Made by a program: the position numbers and the translations under genes
Shown: piece after piece, positions 35,476 through 43,109 of the stretch
Position numbering within the stretch: position 1 is the stretch's first letter
Layout: the number at the start of each line of letters is the position of its first letter
NCBI GenBank assembly: GCA_964563395.1
Contig: CAZLWK010000016.1
Coordinates: 6,305 to 70,304, forward strand
Source: JBEVOS01 sp964563395
Lineage (GTDB): Bacteria > Pseudomonadota > Alphaproteobacteria > Caulobacterales > Aquidulcibacteraceae
Direction of reading: 5' to 3'
Length of the DNA stretch: 64,000 nucleotides
Notes under the pieces: generated by a model
Seen by the model: the letters and a program-made list of their open reading frames with translations, nothing else
Databases searched by the model: none
Told to the model about the DNA's origin: nothing

Positions 35476-36711
35476 ATGGCGTCAGTGCGATTGTCACCGC
35501 CCCGGAGCCGCGCGCCAAGTCTGTTAAAGCCGCTGGGCGCGCTCTCGCTCGCGGCGCTGATGGCGGCCTGCGCCAGCGTGCCTGGCGCAGGGCCCGGGCC
35601 GCGTCCGCCGGTGACGCCGCAAACCCCATCCGGCACGGCCGTCTCCACCGATGAGGGCGTGACGCCGCCCTTCATGGCCGGCCGGCCGATCACGCGGGTG
35701 GGCCTTCTTCTCCCCTTCTCCACGCGCCCGCAGGACGCCGCCGCGCTCTACAATGCGGCTGAGCTCGCGCTGTTCGACCATGGCGGGCCGGACACGCTGC
35801 TCATTCCGCGCGACGCGGGGGCGGACCAAAACTCCGCCGCGGCCGCCGCGCGCGCGCTGCTGACCGATGGGGCGGATATCATCATCGGCCCAGTGACGCG
35901 CGAAGGCGTCGAAGGCGCCGCATCCGCCGCCGGCGAGCGCAACGTGCCGGTGATCGGCTTTTCGTCCGACCGCGCCGTGGGCGGCGACGGCGTCTATCTC
36001 CTGTCCTTTCAGCTTGAGGATGAGGTGGGCCGCATCGCCTCGTTCGCGGCCGAGCGCGGGCTGCGGACGATCGCTCTCCTCGCGCCAGCGAACGAATATG
36101 GCCGCCGTGTCGAAAGCGCGCTCCGCGCGGAAGCCTCGCGGCGCGGAATCACCATTGCCCGCGCTGAACTCTATACGCGCTCGGACGCCGAAGCCGCCGC
36201 CGCCGCGACGCGCTTGGCGGGCGCGCTGCAGGCTGCGCCGGCCCAAGCCATCCTGATCGCCGAGAGCGGCAGCGCCCTGCGCGCCATCGGCCCCGCGCTT
36301 TTGCGCGCAGGCGTGCCGCGCACGGTGCAATTGCTCGGCACCAGCGCCTGGGGGACGGACGCGCAACGCGAGCCGACATTCGCCGGGGGGTGGTATGTTT
36401 CGCCCGATCCGCAGGTGCGCACCGATTTTGAACAGCGCTATCGCGGCGTCTATGAAAGCGAGGCTACGCGGCTCTCAAGTCTCGCTTATGACGCGGTGGC
36501 GTTGAGCGCGCTGTTGTCGCGCGAGCGCGGCGCGGCCGGTTTTACGCGCCAGGCGCTGCAGCGCAATGACGGGTTCCTGGGCTCGGACGGCATCTTCCGC
36601 TTTCGCGCGGATGGGTCGATCGAACGGGGCCTCGCGATCATGCAGGTTCGCGCCGGCGGCGCCGATCCGATCGACGCCGCGCCGCGCCGATTCACGCGCC
36701 CCGCCACCTGA
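35476..36711 (+). CDS. LpoA-like penicillin-binding protein activator lipoprotein
   Basis: A 411-residue outer-membrane lipoprotein candidate. Signal and lipobox LMAACAS give C32, followed by a proline-rich linker. The rest is a type-1 periplasmic-binding-protein fold (VGLLLPFSTRPQDAAALYNAAELALFDHG, ADIIIGPVTREGVEGAASAA, NVPVIGFSSDR) matching the C-terminal domain of E. coli LpoA, which activates PBP1a. The N-terminal TPR domain of LpoA is absent. GGAGG at 35464-35468 supports ATG 35476. Location beside rsmI and yraN supports the assignment. Confidence 0.88.
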   Translation: MASVRLSPPRSRAPSLLKPLGALSLAALMAACASVPGAGPGPRPPVTPQTPSGTAVSTDEGVTPPFMAGRPITRVGLLLPFSTRPQDAAALYNAAELALFDHGGPDTLLIPRDAGADQNSAAAAARALLTDGADIIIGPVTREGVEGAASAAGERNVPVIGFSSDRAVGGDGVYLLSFQLEDEVGRIASFAAERGLRTIALLAPANEYGRRVESALRAEASRRGITIARAELYTRSDAEAAAAATRLAGALQAAPAQAILIAESGSALRAIGPALLRAGVPRTVQLLGTSAWGTDAQREPTFAGGWYVSPDPQVRTDFEQRYRGVYESEATRLSSLAYDAVALSALLSRERGAAGFTRQALQRNDGFLGSDGIFRFRADGSIERGLAIMQVRAGGADPIDAAPRRFTRPAT

Positions 36712-37839
36712 TCACGCGGCCAGCATCGCTGCGATACGATCGGCGAGCACGCGGCCGCGCGCTGTCAGTGCGATATGCGTCGGCGTTGGCGCGATAAGTT
36801 CGTCCGCTGCGAGCGTGGCTTCCACCTCGACGCGCGGCGGGCGCTCCGCAAGCGCGGCGCGGGCCACACCTTCATCCAGACGAAGGCCCATCAGCAGGGC
36901 TTCATCGACCGCTTCGTCCGCACTGAGCGCGGCGATCCGCGCGGCCAGATCGCCGCCACCGGTCGCGTTCACGTAATCGAGTGGCCGGCGCGAACTTTCG
37001 AGCGCGAGACGCACGCCGCCCTCCACCGTCAAGCGCCCATGCGCGCCGGGCCCAAGCCCGATCCAATCCTGCGCTCGCCAATAAAGAAGATTGTGCTGCG
37101 ATTGCGCAGCGGGCGCGCGCGCATGATTAGAGATCTCGTAGCCGTGAAAGCCCGCGACGGCGCAAAGCTCTTGTGTGGTTTCATAGAGCGCCGCCGCGTG
37201 GGCGTCCGGCGGCGGCGCGAGCGCACCGCGCGCGACCGCGTGCGCGAACGCCGTGCCTTCTTCAATGGTGAGCTGATAGAGCGAGGCGTGCTCGATTGGC
37301 AGCGTCAGCGCCTCGGAGAGCTCGGCGCGCCACGCCGCCTCGGTCTGATTGGGCCGCGCATAGATCATGTCGATCGAAACGCGCGCGCCAGTCCGCGCCG
37401 CCGCCTCAATCGCCGAACGCGCAGCCGCCGCATCGTGCATACGGCCAAGCATGCGCAAGTCGGAATCGTTCAGCGCCTGCACGCCGATGGAAAATCGATT
37501 GATGCCGGCTGTTGCCTGGTCTGCGAAACGCGAAGCGTCTTCCGGATTGCATTCGAGCGTGATCTCCGCATCCGCCGTGAGCGGGAACAGCGCGTGCAGT
37601 CCATCGATCAGCGTTTCAAGTTCAGCCGCCTGCAAAAGCGAGGGCGTGCCGCCGCCAAAGAAAAGCGTTCGCGCGGCACGCGCGCCAATCAGGGCGCGAT
37701 ACGCCGCCGCATCGCGCAGCATGGCGTCGATAAGCGCGCGATTATCGTCGCCGCGCGCGCGATAGACGTTGAAATCGCAATAGGGGCAGATCGCGCTGCA
37801 ATAGGGCCAGTGCAGATAGACGCCGAAATCCCGGCTCAC
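36712..37839 (-). CDS. hemW: radical SAM heme chaperone HemW
   Basis: A 375-residue radical-SAM protein related to HemN; HemW binds heme and helps deliver it to respiratory enzymes. The cluster motif is CSAICPYCDF (C-x3-C-x2-C), with FFGGGTPSLL and the ECNPED region following. HemN-specific features are absent, as usual for HemW. The start is GTG 37839, overlapping the rdgB stop by 4 bases (GTGA), so it is the last gene of the rph-rdgB-hemW operon. Confidence 0.95.
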   Translation of the reverse strand: MSRDFGVYLHWPYCSAICPYCDFNVYRARGDDNRALIDAMLRDAAAYRALIGARAARTLFFGGGTPSLLQAAELETLIDGLHALFPLTADAEITLECNPEDASRFADQATAGINRFSIGVQALNDSDLRMLGRMHDAAAARSAIEAAARTGARVSIDMIYARPNQTEAAWRAELSEALTLPIEHASLYQLTIEEGTAFAHAVARGALAPPPDAHAAALYETTQELCAVAGFHGYEISNHARAPAAQSQHNLLYWRAQDWIGLGPGAHGRLTVEGGVRLALESSRRPLDYVNATGGGDLAARIAALSADEAVDEALLMGLRLDEGVARAALAERPPRVEVEATLAADELIAPTPTHIALTARGRVLADRIAAMLAA

Positions 37840-38441
37840 GCACGCGCCTCGGCGAGAGCCTCCGTCAAGGCGCGAAACGCCTTGAAGCGATGCGTCAGCG
37901 GCAGCTTCTCCTCCGGCGCCATTTCACCGAACGTCCGCGTCTCGCCCATCGGCACGAAGATCGGATCGTAACCGAAGCCGCGTTCGCCGCGCGGCGGCCA
38001 AGTCACCGATCCCTCGGCGACGCCTTCGAAGGCGCGCGTAAAGTCGTCAGGCCGGGCGAGCGCGAGCACGCACACGAATTTGGCGCTGCGATCTTGCGTC
38101 TCCGCGCTCGCAAGGCCGGCCTGCACGCGCCGCATGGCGAGCGTGAAATTCTTGTCCGGCCCCGCCCAGCGCGCGGAATAGATGCCCGGATCGCCTTTCA
38201 ACGCGGTCACGCACAGACCTGAATCATCGGCGAGCGCCGGCAGGCCCGATGCGCGCATCGCCGCCTCCGCCTTCAAGATGGCGTTGCCTTGAAAACTATC
38301 CTCCGTCTCCTCCGGTTCGGGCAGACCAAGATCGCCGGCGGAGATGACATCGAGCGCGAACGGCGCCAGCAGCTCGGCGATTTCACGCACCTTGCCTGGA
38401 TTGTGCGAGGCGAGAACGAGACGACCGGTGAGCGGCTTCAC
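37836..38441 (-). CDS. rdgB: XTP/dITP diphosphatase RdgB
   Basis: House-cleaning nucleotide pyrophosphatase of 201 residues that removes ITP and XTP. Seen are LVLASHNPGKVREIAELL, NAILKAEAAMRASGLPALADDSGLCV and the GERGFGYDPIFVP signature. The start is GTG 38441, overlapping the rph stop (GTGA). Between rph and hemW, the usual alphaproteobacterial order. Confidence 0.96.
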   Translation of the reverse strand: MKPLTGRLVLASHNPGKVREIAELLAPFALDVISAGDLGLPEPEETEDSFQGNAILKAEAAMRASGLPALADDSGLCVTALKGDPGIYSARWAGPDKNFTLAMRRVQAGLASAETQDRSAKFVCVLALARPDDFTRAFEGVAEGSVTWPPRGERGFGYDPIFVPMGETRTFGEMAPEEKLPLTHRFKAFRALTEALAEARA

Positions 38442-39151
38442 GCAAGCGCCTTCCGTTGCGCGTCGAACAAGGCGCCGCAGCCGAGTTTGGCGAGGCGGAT
38501 CAGTTCGGCAAATTCCTCGTCCGAGAATGGCCGCTGCTCGCCCGTCGCCTGCACCTCGATCAGGCGCCCATCGCCGGCAAGTACGAAATTAGCGTCAACC
38601 TCGGCGTTCGAATCTTCCGCGTAATCGAGATCGAGCACCGGTGCGCCCCCGAACACGCCGCAAGACACCGCCGCCACCTGACCCTGCACCGGATTGGCCT
38701 TCAACTCGCCCTCGGCGACGAGATAGGCGCAGGCGCGCGCCAGCGCGACCCAGGCGCCGGTGATCGCCGCCGTGCGCGTGCCGCCATCGGCCTGCAGCAC
38801 GTCGCAATCGAGCGTGATCGTGCGATCGCCCAGCATCTTCATGTCCGTCACCGAGCGCAGCGCGCGACCGATCAGGCGCTGAATCTCCTGCGTGCGCCCG
38901 CTCTGCTGGCCTTGCGCGGCCTCGCGACGGCCGCGCGTGTGCGTAGCGCGCGGCAGCATGCCGTATTCGCCGGTGACCCAGCCGCGCCCCTTGCCCTTCA
39001 GCCAGCCCGGCACGCCCTGTTCGACGCTGGCGGTGCAGAGCACATAGGTCTCGCCGAATTTGGCGAGGCACGAGCCTTCGGCGTAGCGCGAGGCGCCGGT
39101 CTCCAGCGTTACGAGACGCAACTCGGATGGCGCGCGGCCGGAGGGTCGCAT
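38438..39151 (-). CDS. rph: ribonuclease PH
   Basis: Phosphorolytic 3'-5' exoribonuclease of 237 residues for tRNA 3'-end processing. The start RPSGRAPSELRLVTLETG, the phosphate-binding TRGRREAAQGQQSGRTQEIQRLIGRALR region and DCDVLQADGGTRTAAITGAWVAL are complete. A GGAG sequence lies 5 bases before the ATG. First gene of rph-rdgB-hemW; in most relatives hrcA-grpE starts directly opposite it, but here an AAA+ ATPase gene intervenes. Confidence 0.97.
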   Translation of the reverse strand: MRPSGRAPSELRLVTLETGASRYAEGSCLAKFGETYVLCTASVEQGVPGWLKGKGRGWVTGEYGMLPRATHTRGRREAAQGQQSGRTQEIQRLIGRALRSVTDMKMLGDRTITLDCDVLQADGGTRTAAITGAWVALARACAYLVAEGELKANPVQGQVAAVSCGVFGGAPVLDLDYAEDSNAEVDANFVLAGDGRLIEVQATGEQRPFSDEEFAELIRLAKLGCGALFDAQRKALA

Positions 39152-39199
39152 GGGGGCTCCTTCAAACAGGGCGCCGCTCTAGCGGAGGGCGGCTTTATT

Positions 39200-39299
39200 G
39201 GAAAGTTAGGCAGAGTTAGGGAGTGTTAACCAAACAAGGCCGAACACTCCGTCGCATTCGACTTTTAGGTCAGACTCACCTAACTAGGCCAAACTTTCC
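39200..39299. promoter_or_regulatory. AT-rich inverted-repeat array between rph and the AAA+ ATPase gene
   Basis: An imperfect inverted repeat has arms at 39200-39220 (GGAAAGTTAGGCAGAGTTAGG with its complement at 39279-39299, 18 of 21 matching), ending just before ATG 39301. Inside lie AGTTAGG twice ten bases apart (39204-39220), TTAGGT-N7-ACCTAA (39265-39283) and GGAGTGTT-N15-AACACTCC (39220-39250). The density of nested symmetry suggests a multi-site operator controlling both directions. Confidence 0.55.
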
Positions 39300-39300
39300 T

Positions 39301-40494
39301 ATGGATCCTCGGCACGACCCCTATAATCCCGGCGCGGGCGCCCCTCCCCCGGAGCTCGCCGGCCGCGACGACCTGATCGGGCGCGCCGATCTGACGTTCG
39401 CGCGCACGCTGGCGGGCAAGTCGGCCAAGAGCATGATGATGCTCGGGCTGCGCGGCGTGGGCAAAACCGTGCTGCTCAACGAGCTCGAGCAACGCGCCGA
39501 GGCGCTGCGCTGCCAGACCGCGATCTTTGAGATCGATCCTGACAAGACACTCGCTGCGCAGCTCGCGCCGCAGCTGCATCGGATTCTTCTGAGGCTGGAC
39601 CGCATCAAGCGCGCCGGCCACGAAATTCAGACGGCGTTCGGCGTGCTGCGCGCCTTCGCCAGCGTGTTCAAGGTGCAGCTGGGCGACCTTGAATTCGGTT
39701 TGGCGCAACAGAGCGCGACCGGCGATCTCGCGATCGACCTCACCGACCTTTTGGTGGCGATCGGCGAAGCGGCCGAGAAGCGCAACACCGCGATCGTTCT
39801 GTTGGTCGACGAGGTGCAATACGTCACCAAGAACGATCTCGGCGCCCTGATCATGGGCCTGCACAAGGTTTCGCAACGCCAATTGCCGCTTGTGCTGATC
39901 GGCGCGGGCTTGCCGCAACTCGCGCGCCTCGCGGGCGATGCGAAATCCTATGCGGAACGCTTGTTCGATTATCCGCCGATCGGCCCGCTCGATCGGGAAA
40001 GCGCCAAGAAAGCGCTGCAGGCGCCGGCGCAGCGCGAGGGCGTCGTTTATGAGCAGGACGCGCTCGACTACATTCTGGATCAGACCGAGTGCTATCCCTT
40101 CTACCTGCAGGTCTGGGGATCGAAATGCTGGGAGGCGGCGCCCGCCTCCCCCATCACCCTGGCGCACGCGAAGACAGCCAGCGAGGAAGCGATCGCCTTG
40201 CTGGATGAGGGCATCTTCAATGTTCGCCTCGCCCGATTGACCGATCGCCAGCGCACCTTCGCGCGCGCCATCGCGGAGTTCGGGCCAAGACCGGTCAGCT
40301 CCTCCGATGTCGCCAACGCGATGGGCTTGAGCTTGAGCCAGGCCGCCCCGCTGCGGGACGAATTGATCAAGAAGGGCATGGCCTATTCGCCCGAGCGCGG
40401 CCTCATCGGCTTCACCGTGCCGAAGTTCGACGAATATATGCGCCGCCGGATGCCGGCGCGTCCGGCCAAGCCCGCGGCGGGCGGCAAGGGATGA
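39301..40494 (+). CDS. AAA+ ATPase with C-terminal winged helix (Orc/Cdc6- or archaeal-ATPase-like)
   Basis: A 397-residue P-loop ATPase. Residues 19-29 (ELAGRDDLIGR) resemble the sensor of AAA_16/Orc-type proteins; Walker A is GLRGVGKTVLLN (49-60), Walker B is VLLVDEVQYV (167-174, D170 and E171), and LVLIGAGLPQL (198-207) fits sensor 1. The C-terminal part (RQRTFARAIAEFG..SSSDVANAMGLSLSQAAPLRDELIKKG) is a winged-helix DNA-binding domain. Function is unknown; proteins of this broad group appear singly in many bacteria. It lies between rph and hrcA, 40 bases ahead of hrcA on the same strand. ATG 39301 follows an inverted-repeat array. Confidence 0.8.
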   Translation: MDPRHDPYNPGAGAPPPELAGRDDLIGRADLTFARTLAGKSAKSMMMLGLRGVGKTVLLNELEQRAEALRCQTAIFEIDPDKTLAAQLAPQLHRILLRLDRIKRAGHEIQTAFGVLRAFASVFKVQLGDLEFGLAQQSATGDLAIDLTDLLVAIGEAAEKRNTAIVLLVDEVQYVTKNDLGALIMGLHKVSQRQLPLVLIGAGLPQLARLAGDAKSYAERLFDYPPIGPLDRESAKKALQAPAQREGVVYEQDALDYILDQTECYPFYLQVWGSKCWEAAPASPITLAHAKTASEEAIALLDEGIFNVRLARLTDRQRTFARAIAEFGPRPVSSSDVANAMGLSLSQAAPLRDELIKKGMAYSPERGLIGFTVPKFDEYMRRRMPARPAKPAAGGKG

Positions 40495-40534
40495 TACGGC
40501 TTGTCTCCTGCGGCGCGCGCGCTACCTAACCGCC

Positions 40535-41599
40535 ATGGCCGCCGACCTGACCACGCTCGACGCCCGCTCGCGCGAAATTTTCCGCGAGATCGTGGAAACC
40601 TATCTGGCGACCGGCGAGCCTGTCGGTTCGCGCACCCTTTCGCGCATGGGCGGCGTGGCGCTCTCCCCCGCCTCCATCCGCAACACGATGGCGGACCTGG
40701 CCGCCCTCGGCCTTCTGGATTCGCCGCACGCCATGGCGGGCCGCAGGCCCACCCATGCGGGTCTGCGCTTCTTCGTCGACAGCCTGCTCCAGCTCGGCGA
40801 GGTGACTGAAGAAGAGCGGCGGGAGATCGACGCGCGCATCGCCCAAGCCGGCCGCGCGCCCCAGGAGGTGCTGGCGACGGCGTCGGAATTATTGTCCGGC
40901 CTCGCCGGCGGCGCGAGCCTCGTGGTCACGCCGGAGCGCGAAGCGCCGGTGCGTCACGCCGAGATCGTGGCGATCGGACCGCAGCAGGCGCTTCTGGTGC
41001 TGGTGTTCGAAGACAACCAGATCGAAAACCGCGTCATCGCCATGCCGCCGGGCATGACGCCCGCCTCGCTCAGCGAGGCCACCAATTATTTGAACGCGCG
41101 GTTCCGCGGCAAATCCTTGGCCCAGGCGCGTGCGGAGGCCGCCGAGACGCTGGCCCGCGACCGCGCCGCGCTCGACAGGGCGGCCGCCAGCCTCGTGGAG
41201 AGCGGCTTGGTGGAATGGTCCGGAGAAGATCCGATGGCGGGCCGCGCGTTGATCGTGCGCGGACGCGCCAATCTGTTGTCCGATGCGCAGGCGGTGGCGG
41301 ACATCGAAAAGGTGCGTCAATTGTTCGACGACCTGGAAAAGACGCAAGAGCTGATCCAGGTGCTCGACCTGGCGAAGAATGGCGATGCGGTGCGTATCTT
41401 CATCGGCGCCGAGAACCCTCTCTTTTCGCTTTCAGGTTCAAGCATGATCGTGGCGCCCTACACAAACGCGGAGCGTAAGGTGGTGGGCGCACTTGGCGTG
41501 ATCGGGCCGACGCGCCTCAATTACGCACGCGTCATTCCGGTGGTCGATTACACCGCGCGCGCCGTGGGGCGCGTGCTGGACGGACGTATAGAACGTTGA
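40535..41599 (+). CDS. hrcA: heat-inducible transcription repressor HrcA
   Basis: A 354-residue repressor that binds CIRCE elements (groESL and others) and is activated by GroEL. The N-terminal winged helix has the pattern ETYLATGEPVGSRTLSR and SPASIRNTMADLAALGLL, with a GAF-like middle and the conserved tail GALGVIGPTRLNYARVIPVVDYTA. No CIRCE was found in this window, so its targets lie elsewhere. It precedes grpE by 18 bases (to the likely grpE start). Confidence 0.96.
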   Translation: MAADLTTLDARSREIFREIVETYLATGEPVGSRTLSRMGGVALSPASIRNTMADLAALGLLDSPHAMAGRRPTHAGLRFFVDSLLQLGEVTEEERREIDARIAQAGRAPQEVLATASELLSGLAGGASLVVTPEREAPVRHAEIVAIGPQQALLVLVFEDNQIENRVIAMPPGMTPASLSEATNYLNARFRGKSLAQARAEAAETLARDRAALDRAAASLVESGLVEWSGEDPMAGRALIVRGRANLLSDAQAVADIEKVRQLFDDLEKTQELIQVLDLAKNGDAVRIFIGAENPLFSLSGSSMIVAPYTNAERKVVGALGVIGPTRLNYARVIPVVDYTARAVGRVLDGRIER

Positions 41600-41617
41600 A
41601 CCGAGACAGAGGACATG

Positions 41618-42205
41618 ATGGCCGACGAAGCCGAAGCCCAAGAATCGCCCGAACGCGCGCCCGCGCCTGAGCCCGCGCCGGAAAGCGCGCCGCCCGGGGA
41701 AGACCGCATCGCGCAGCTCGAGACCGAACTCGCCAAAGCAAGGGACGACCTCCTGCGCGCGCTCGCGGACACGGAAAACACGCGCCGGCGCGGTGAAAAG
41801 CAGGCGGCGGACGCGCGCATCTACGCGATCGACCGCTTCGCCGGCGACTTGCTGCCCATCGCGGATACGCTCGCGCGCGCGCTCCAAGCCATCACGCCGC
41901 AAACGCGCGCGAGCGCGGACGATTCCACGCGCACCTTGTTCGACGGCGTGGAGATGACCGAGCGCGCGCTTCTTGAGACGTTCGCGCGTCACGGGCTCAA
42001 GCGCGTGGGCGCGAAGGGCGACAAATTCGACCCGAACATTCACCAGGCCGTGGCGCAAATCCAATCGGACGCGCCGGCGGGCGCTGTCGCCGAAGTGATG
42101 CAGCCCGGCTTCGTGCTGGGCGAGCGCACGCTGCGTCCCGCCATGGTGGCGGTTTCGCTCGGGCCAGCCACGGCCGCGCCCGAAACCGTGGACATCAAGG
42201 TCTAA
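41618..42205 (+). CDS. grpE: nucleotide exchange factor GrpE
   Basis: DnaK co-chaperone of 195 residues. A disordered acidic N-terminus (about 1-45, Pro/Ala/Glu rich) precedes the coiled coil (RIAQLETELAKARDDLLRALADTENTRRRGEKQ) and the beta-domain ending in EVMQPGFVLGERTLRPAMVAVS. The start at 41618 (second ATG) has better spacing from AGAGGA than 41615. hrcA-grpE here is separate from dnaK-dnaJ, about 5.6 kb away. Confidence 0.95.
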   Translation: MADEAEAQESPERAPAPEPAPESAPPGEDRIAQLETELAKARDDLLRALADTENTRRRGEKQAADARIYAIDRFAGDLLPIADTLARALQAITPQTRASADDSTRTLFDGVEMTERALLETFARHGLKRVGAKGDKFDPNIHQAVAQIQSDAPAGAVAEVMQPGFVLGERTLRPAMVAVSLGPATAAPETVDIKV

Positions 42206-42234
42206 CGCGCACCGCAACACGCCACTTACAGAAA

Positions 42235-42261
42235 GGCCGCCGACGCGCTGCGCCGGCGGCC
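42235..42261. terminator. bidirectional terminator between grpE and the HU gene
   Basis: GGCCGCCG (42235-42242) pairs with CGGCGGCC (42254-42261) around an 11-base loop, between convergent grpE and the HU gene. On each strand it is followed by a modest T-rich stretch. Confidence 0.6.
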
Positions 42262-42285
42262 CTCTTGTTCACATCGCGACGCGAC

Positions 42286-42696
42286 TTAGATGGCGGCCTT
42301 CATCGCGGCCGATTGACGGAACGCGAGCTTCTTCGAGGCCTTGATCTTCACCGGCTCGCCCGTTTGCGGGTTGCGGCCGATGCGCGCCTTGCGGTGGCGG
42401 ATCATCACCATGCCGAGATCGCCAAGCTTCACCTTCACGCCCTTGAGGACGTGCGCCTTGACCACATGAATGTAGGTCTCGACGAACTTCTTGGCTTCCG
42501 AACGGCTCATGTTCGTTTGGTCGGCGATGACCTGCATGAGCGCGCCTTGCGTGATCGCCTTGCCGGCGGGCGCCGACACCTTCACGGGCGGCAGCGACGG
42601 CGCGGCGGCCTTCTTGGTGGCGCGCTTGGCGGGCGCCTTCTTGGCGGCCTTCTTCGGGGCGGCTTTCTTCGCGGCTTTCTTCACGGCCTTGGCCAT
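42286..42696 (-). CDS. HU-family DNA-binding protein with lysine/alanine-rich N-terminal tail
   Basis: A 136-residue nucleoid protein. Residues 1-31 are almost only Lys, Ala, Pro and Arg, arranged like eukaryotic histone H1 tails (KKAAKKAAPKKAAKKAPAKR). A linker (32-45) leads to an HU/IHF core (about 46-134): LMQVIADQTNMSRSEAKKFVETYIHVV, then the beta-arm GRNPQTGEPVKI with the intercalating proline P110. Arrangement differs from ordinary 90-residue HU. It should bend or compact DNA, with the tail adding non-specific binding. AGGAGA precedes the ATG; expression comes from the structured region at 42697 onward. Confidence 0.9.
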   Translation of the reverse strand: MAKAVKKAAKKAAPKKAAKKAPAKRATKKAAAPSLPPVKVSAPAGKAITQGALMQVIADQTNMSRSEAKKFVETYIHVVKAHVLKGVKVKLGDLGMVMIRHRKARIGRNPQTGEPVKIKASKKLAFRQSAAMKAAI

Positions 42697-42749
42697 TTTT
42701 CGTTCTCCTGATTTGAGGTGTTCGTGTTGAGTTTTGTTGGGTTGGGATG

Positions 42750-42759
42750 NNNNNNNNNN
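42750..42759. other. assembly gap (10 N)
   Basis: Ten unresolved bases in the 5' region of the HU gene. True size unknown; part of the HU leader or promoter may be missing. Confidence 0.95.
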
Positions 42760-42799
42760 ATTTTGATCGCATCGAATGCTTGCTTAGAAATGACCAAAA

Positions 42800-42820
42800 C
42801 CGCTTGGCAAGCGGCTTTTT
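42800..42820 (+). terminator. rho-independent terminator-like hairpin
   Basis: CCGCTT (42800-42805), loop GGC, AAGCGG (42809-42814), followed by C and five T. No gene runs into it from the left on plus, so it may end a short RNA or, read on minus (tail TTTT), act within the HU leader. Confidence 0.5.
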
Positions 42821-42902
42821 CCACCACGGCATGCGATTTCCGCTTATTTCAAGCCATTTTTCGCAAGTGTATCCGGGAAAGCATACAAAAAGCCGCCAAA
42901 AC

Positions 42903-42943
42903 CGGGCTGTTTCAAGCTCCGCGTTGCGAATCAGCCCGTTTTT
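42903..42943 (+). terminator. rho-independent terminator-like hairpin with T5 tail
   Basis: CGGGCTG (42903-42909) pairs with CAGCCCG (42932-42938); an inner TTC/GAA pairing extends the stem, and TTTTT follows at 42939-42943. It lies upstream of the PPC-repeat gene with no known gene before it, suggesting the end of a small transcript or an attenuator. Confidence 0.5.
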
Positions 42944-43109
42944 CAAGGCAAATCGCAAGATGTTGGAAAGGGTTTGCCCCCCGCGCAGCCGATCGCGCGG
43001 TCGAACGCGACGGCGTTTTTCCGCCTCAATCGGCCTTTACGCAAAATGACCGATCGTTAACGTGCGTGATTCGCGAGCGCTTGGCGTTCGGCGACGGAGG
43101 GAGAAACGG

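Larger units (their letters stand above)
42697..43109. promoter_or_regulatory. AT-rich divergent intergenic region with gap and two terminator-like hairpins
   Basis: 413 bases between the HU gene (minus) and the PPC-repeat gene (plus), lower in GC than the rest. It holds the HU ribosome-binding site (AGGAGA), the N run 42750-42759, hairpins at 42800-42820 and 42903-42943, and a 10-base inverted repeat GCGGCTTTTT (42811-42820) / AAAAAGCCGC (42887-42896) that competes with the first hairpin. No convincing protein-coding frame is present. A small RNA or an attenuator is possible. Confidence 0.5.

Noticed and set aside
39220..39250. CIRCE-like half-site GAGTGTTAA with AACACTC nearby, upstream of the hrcA region
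   Set aside because: CIRCE is TTAGCACTC-N9-GAGTGCTAA; here the arms are in the opposite order and the spacer is 15, so it is not an HrcA site.
42750..42759. N run read as part of a coding frame (extension of the HU gene upstream)
   Set aside because: HU has a clear ATG with AGGAGA at 42696; the extension passes through unresolved bases and has no homology.
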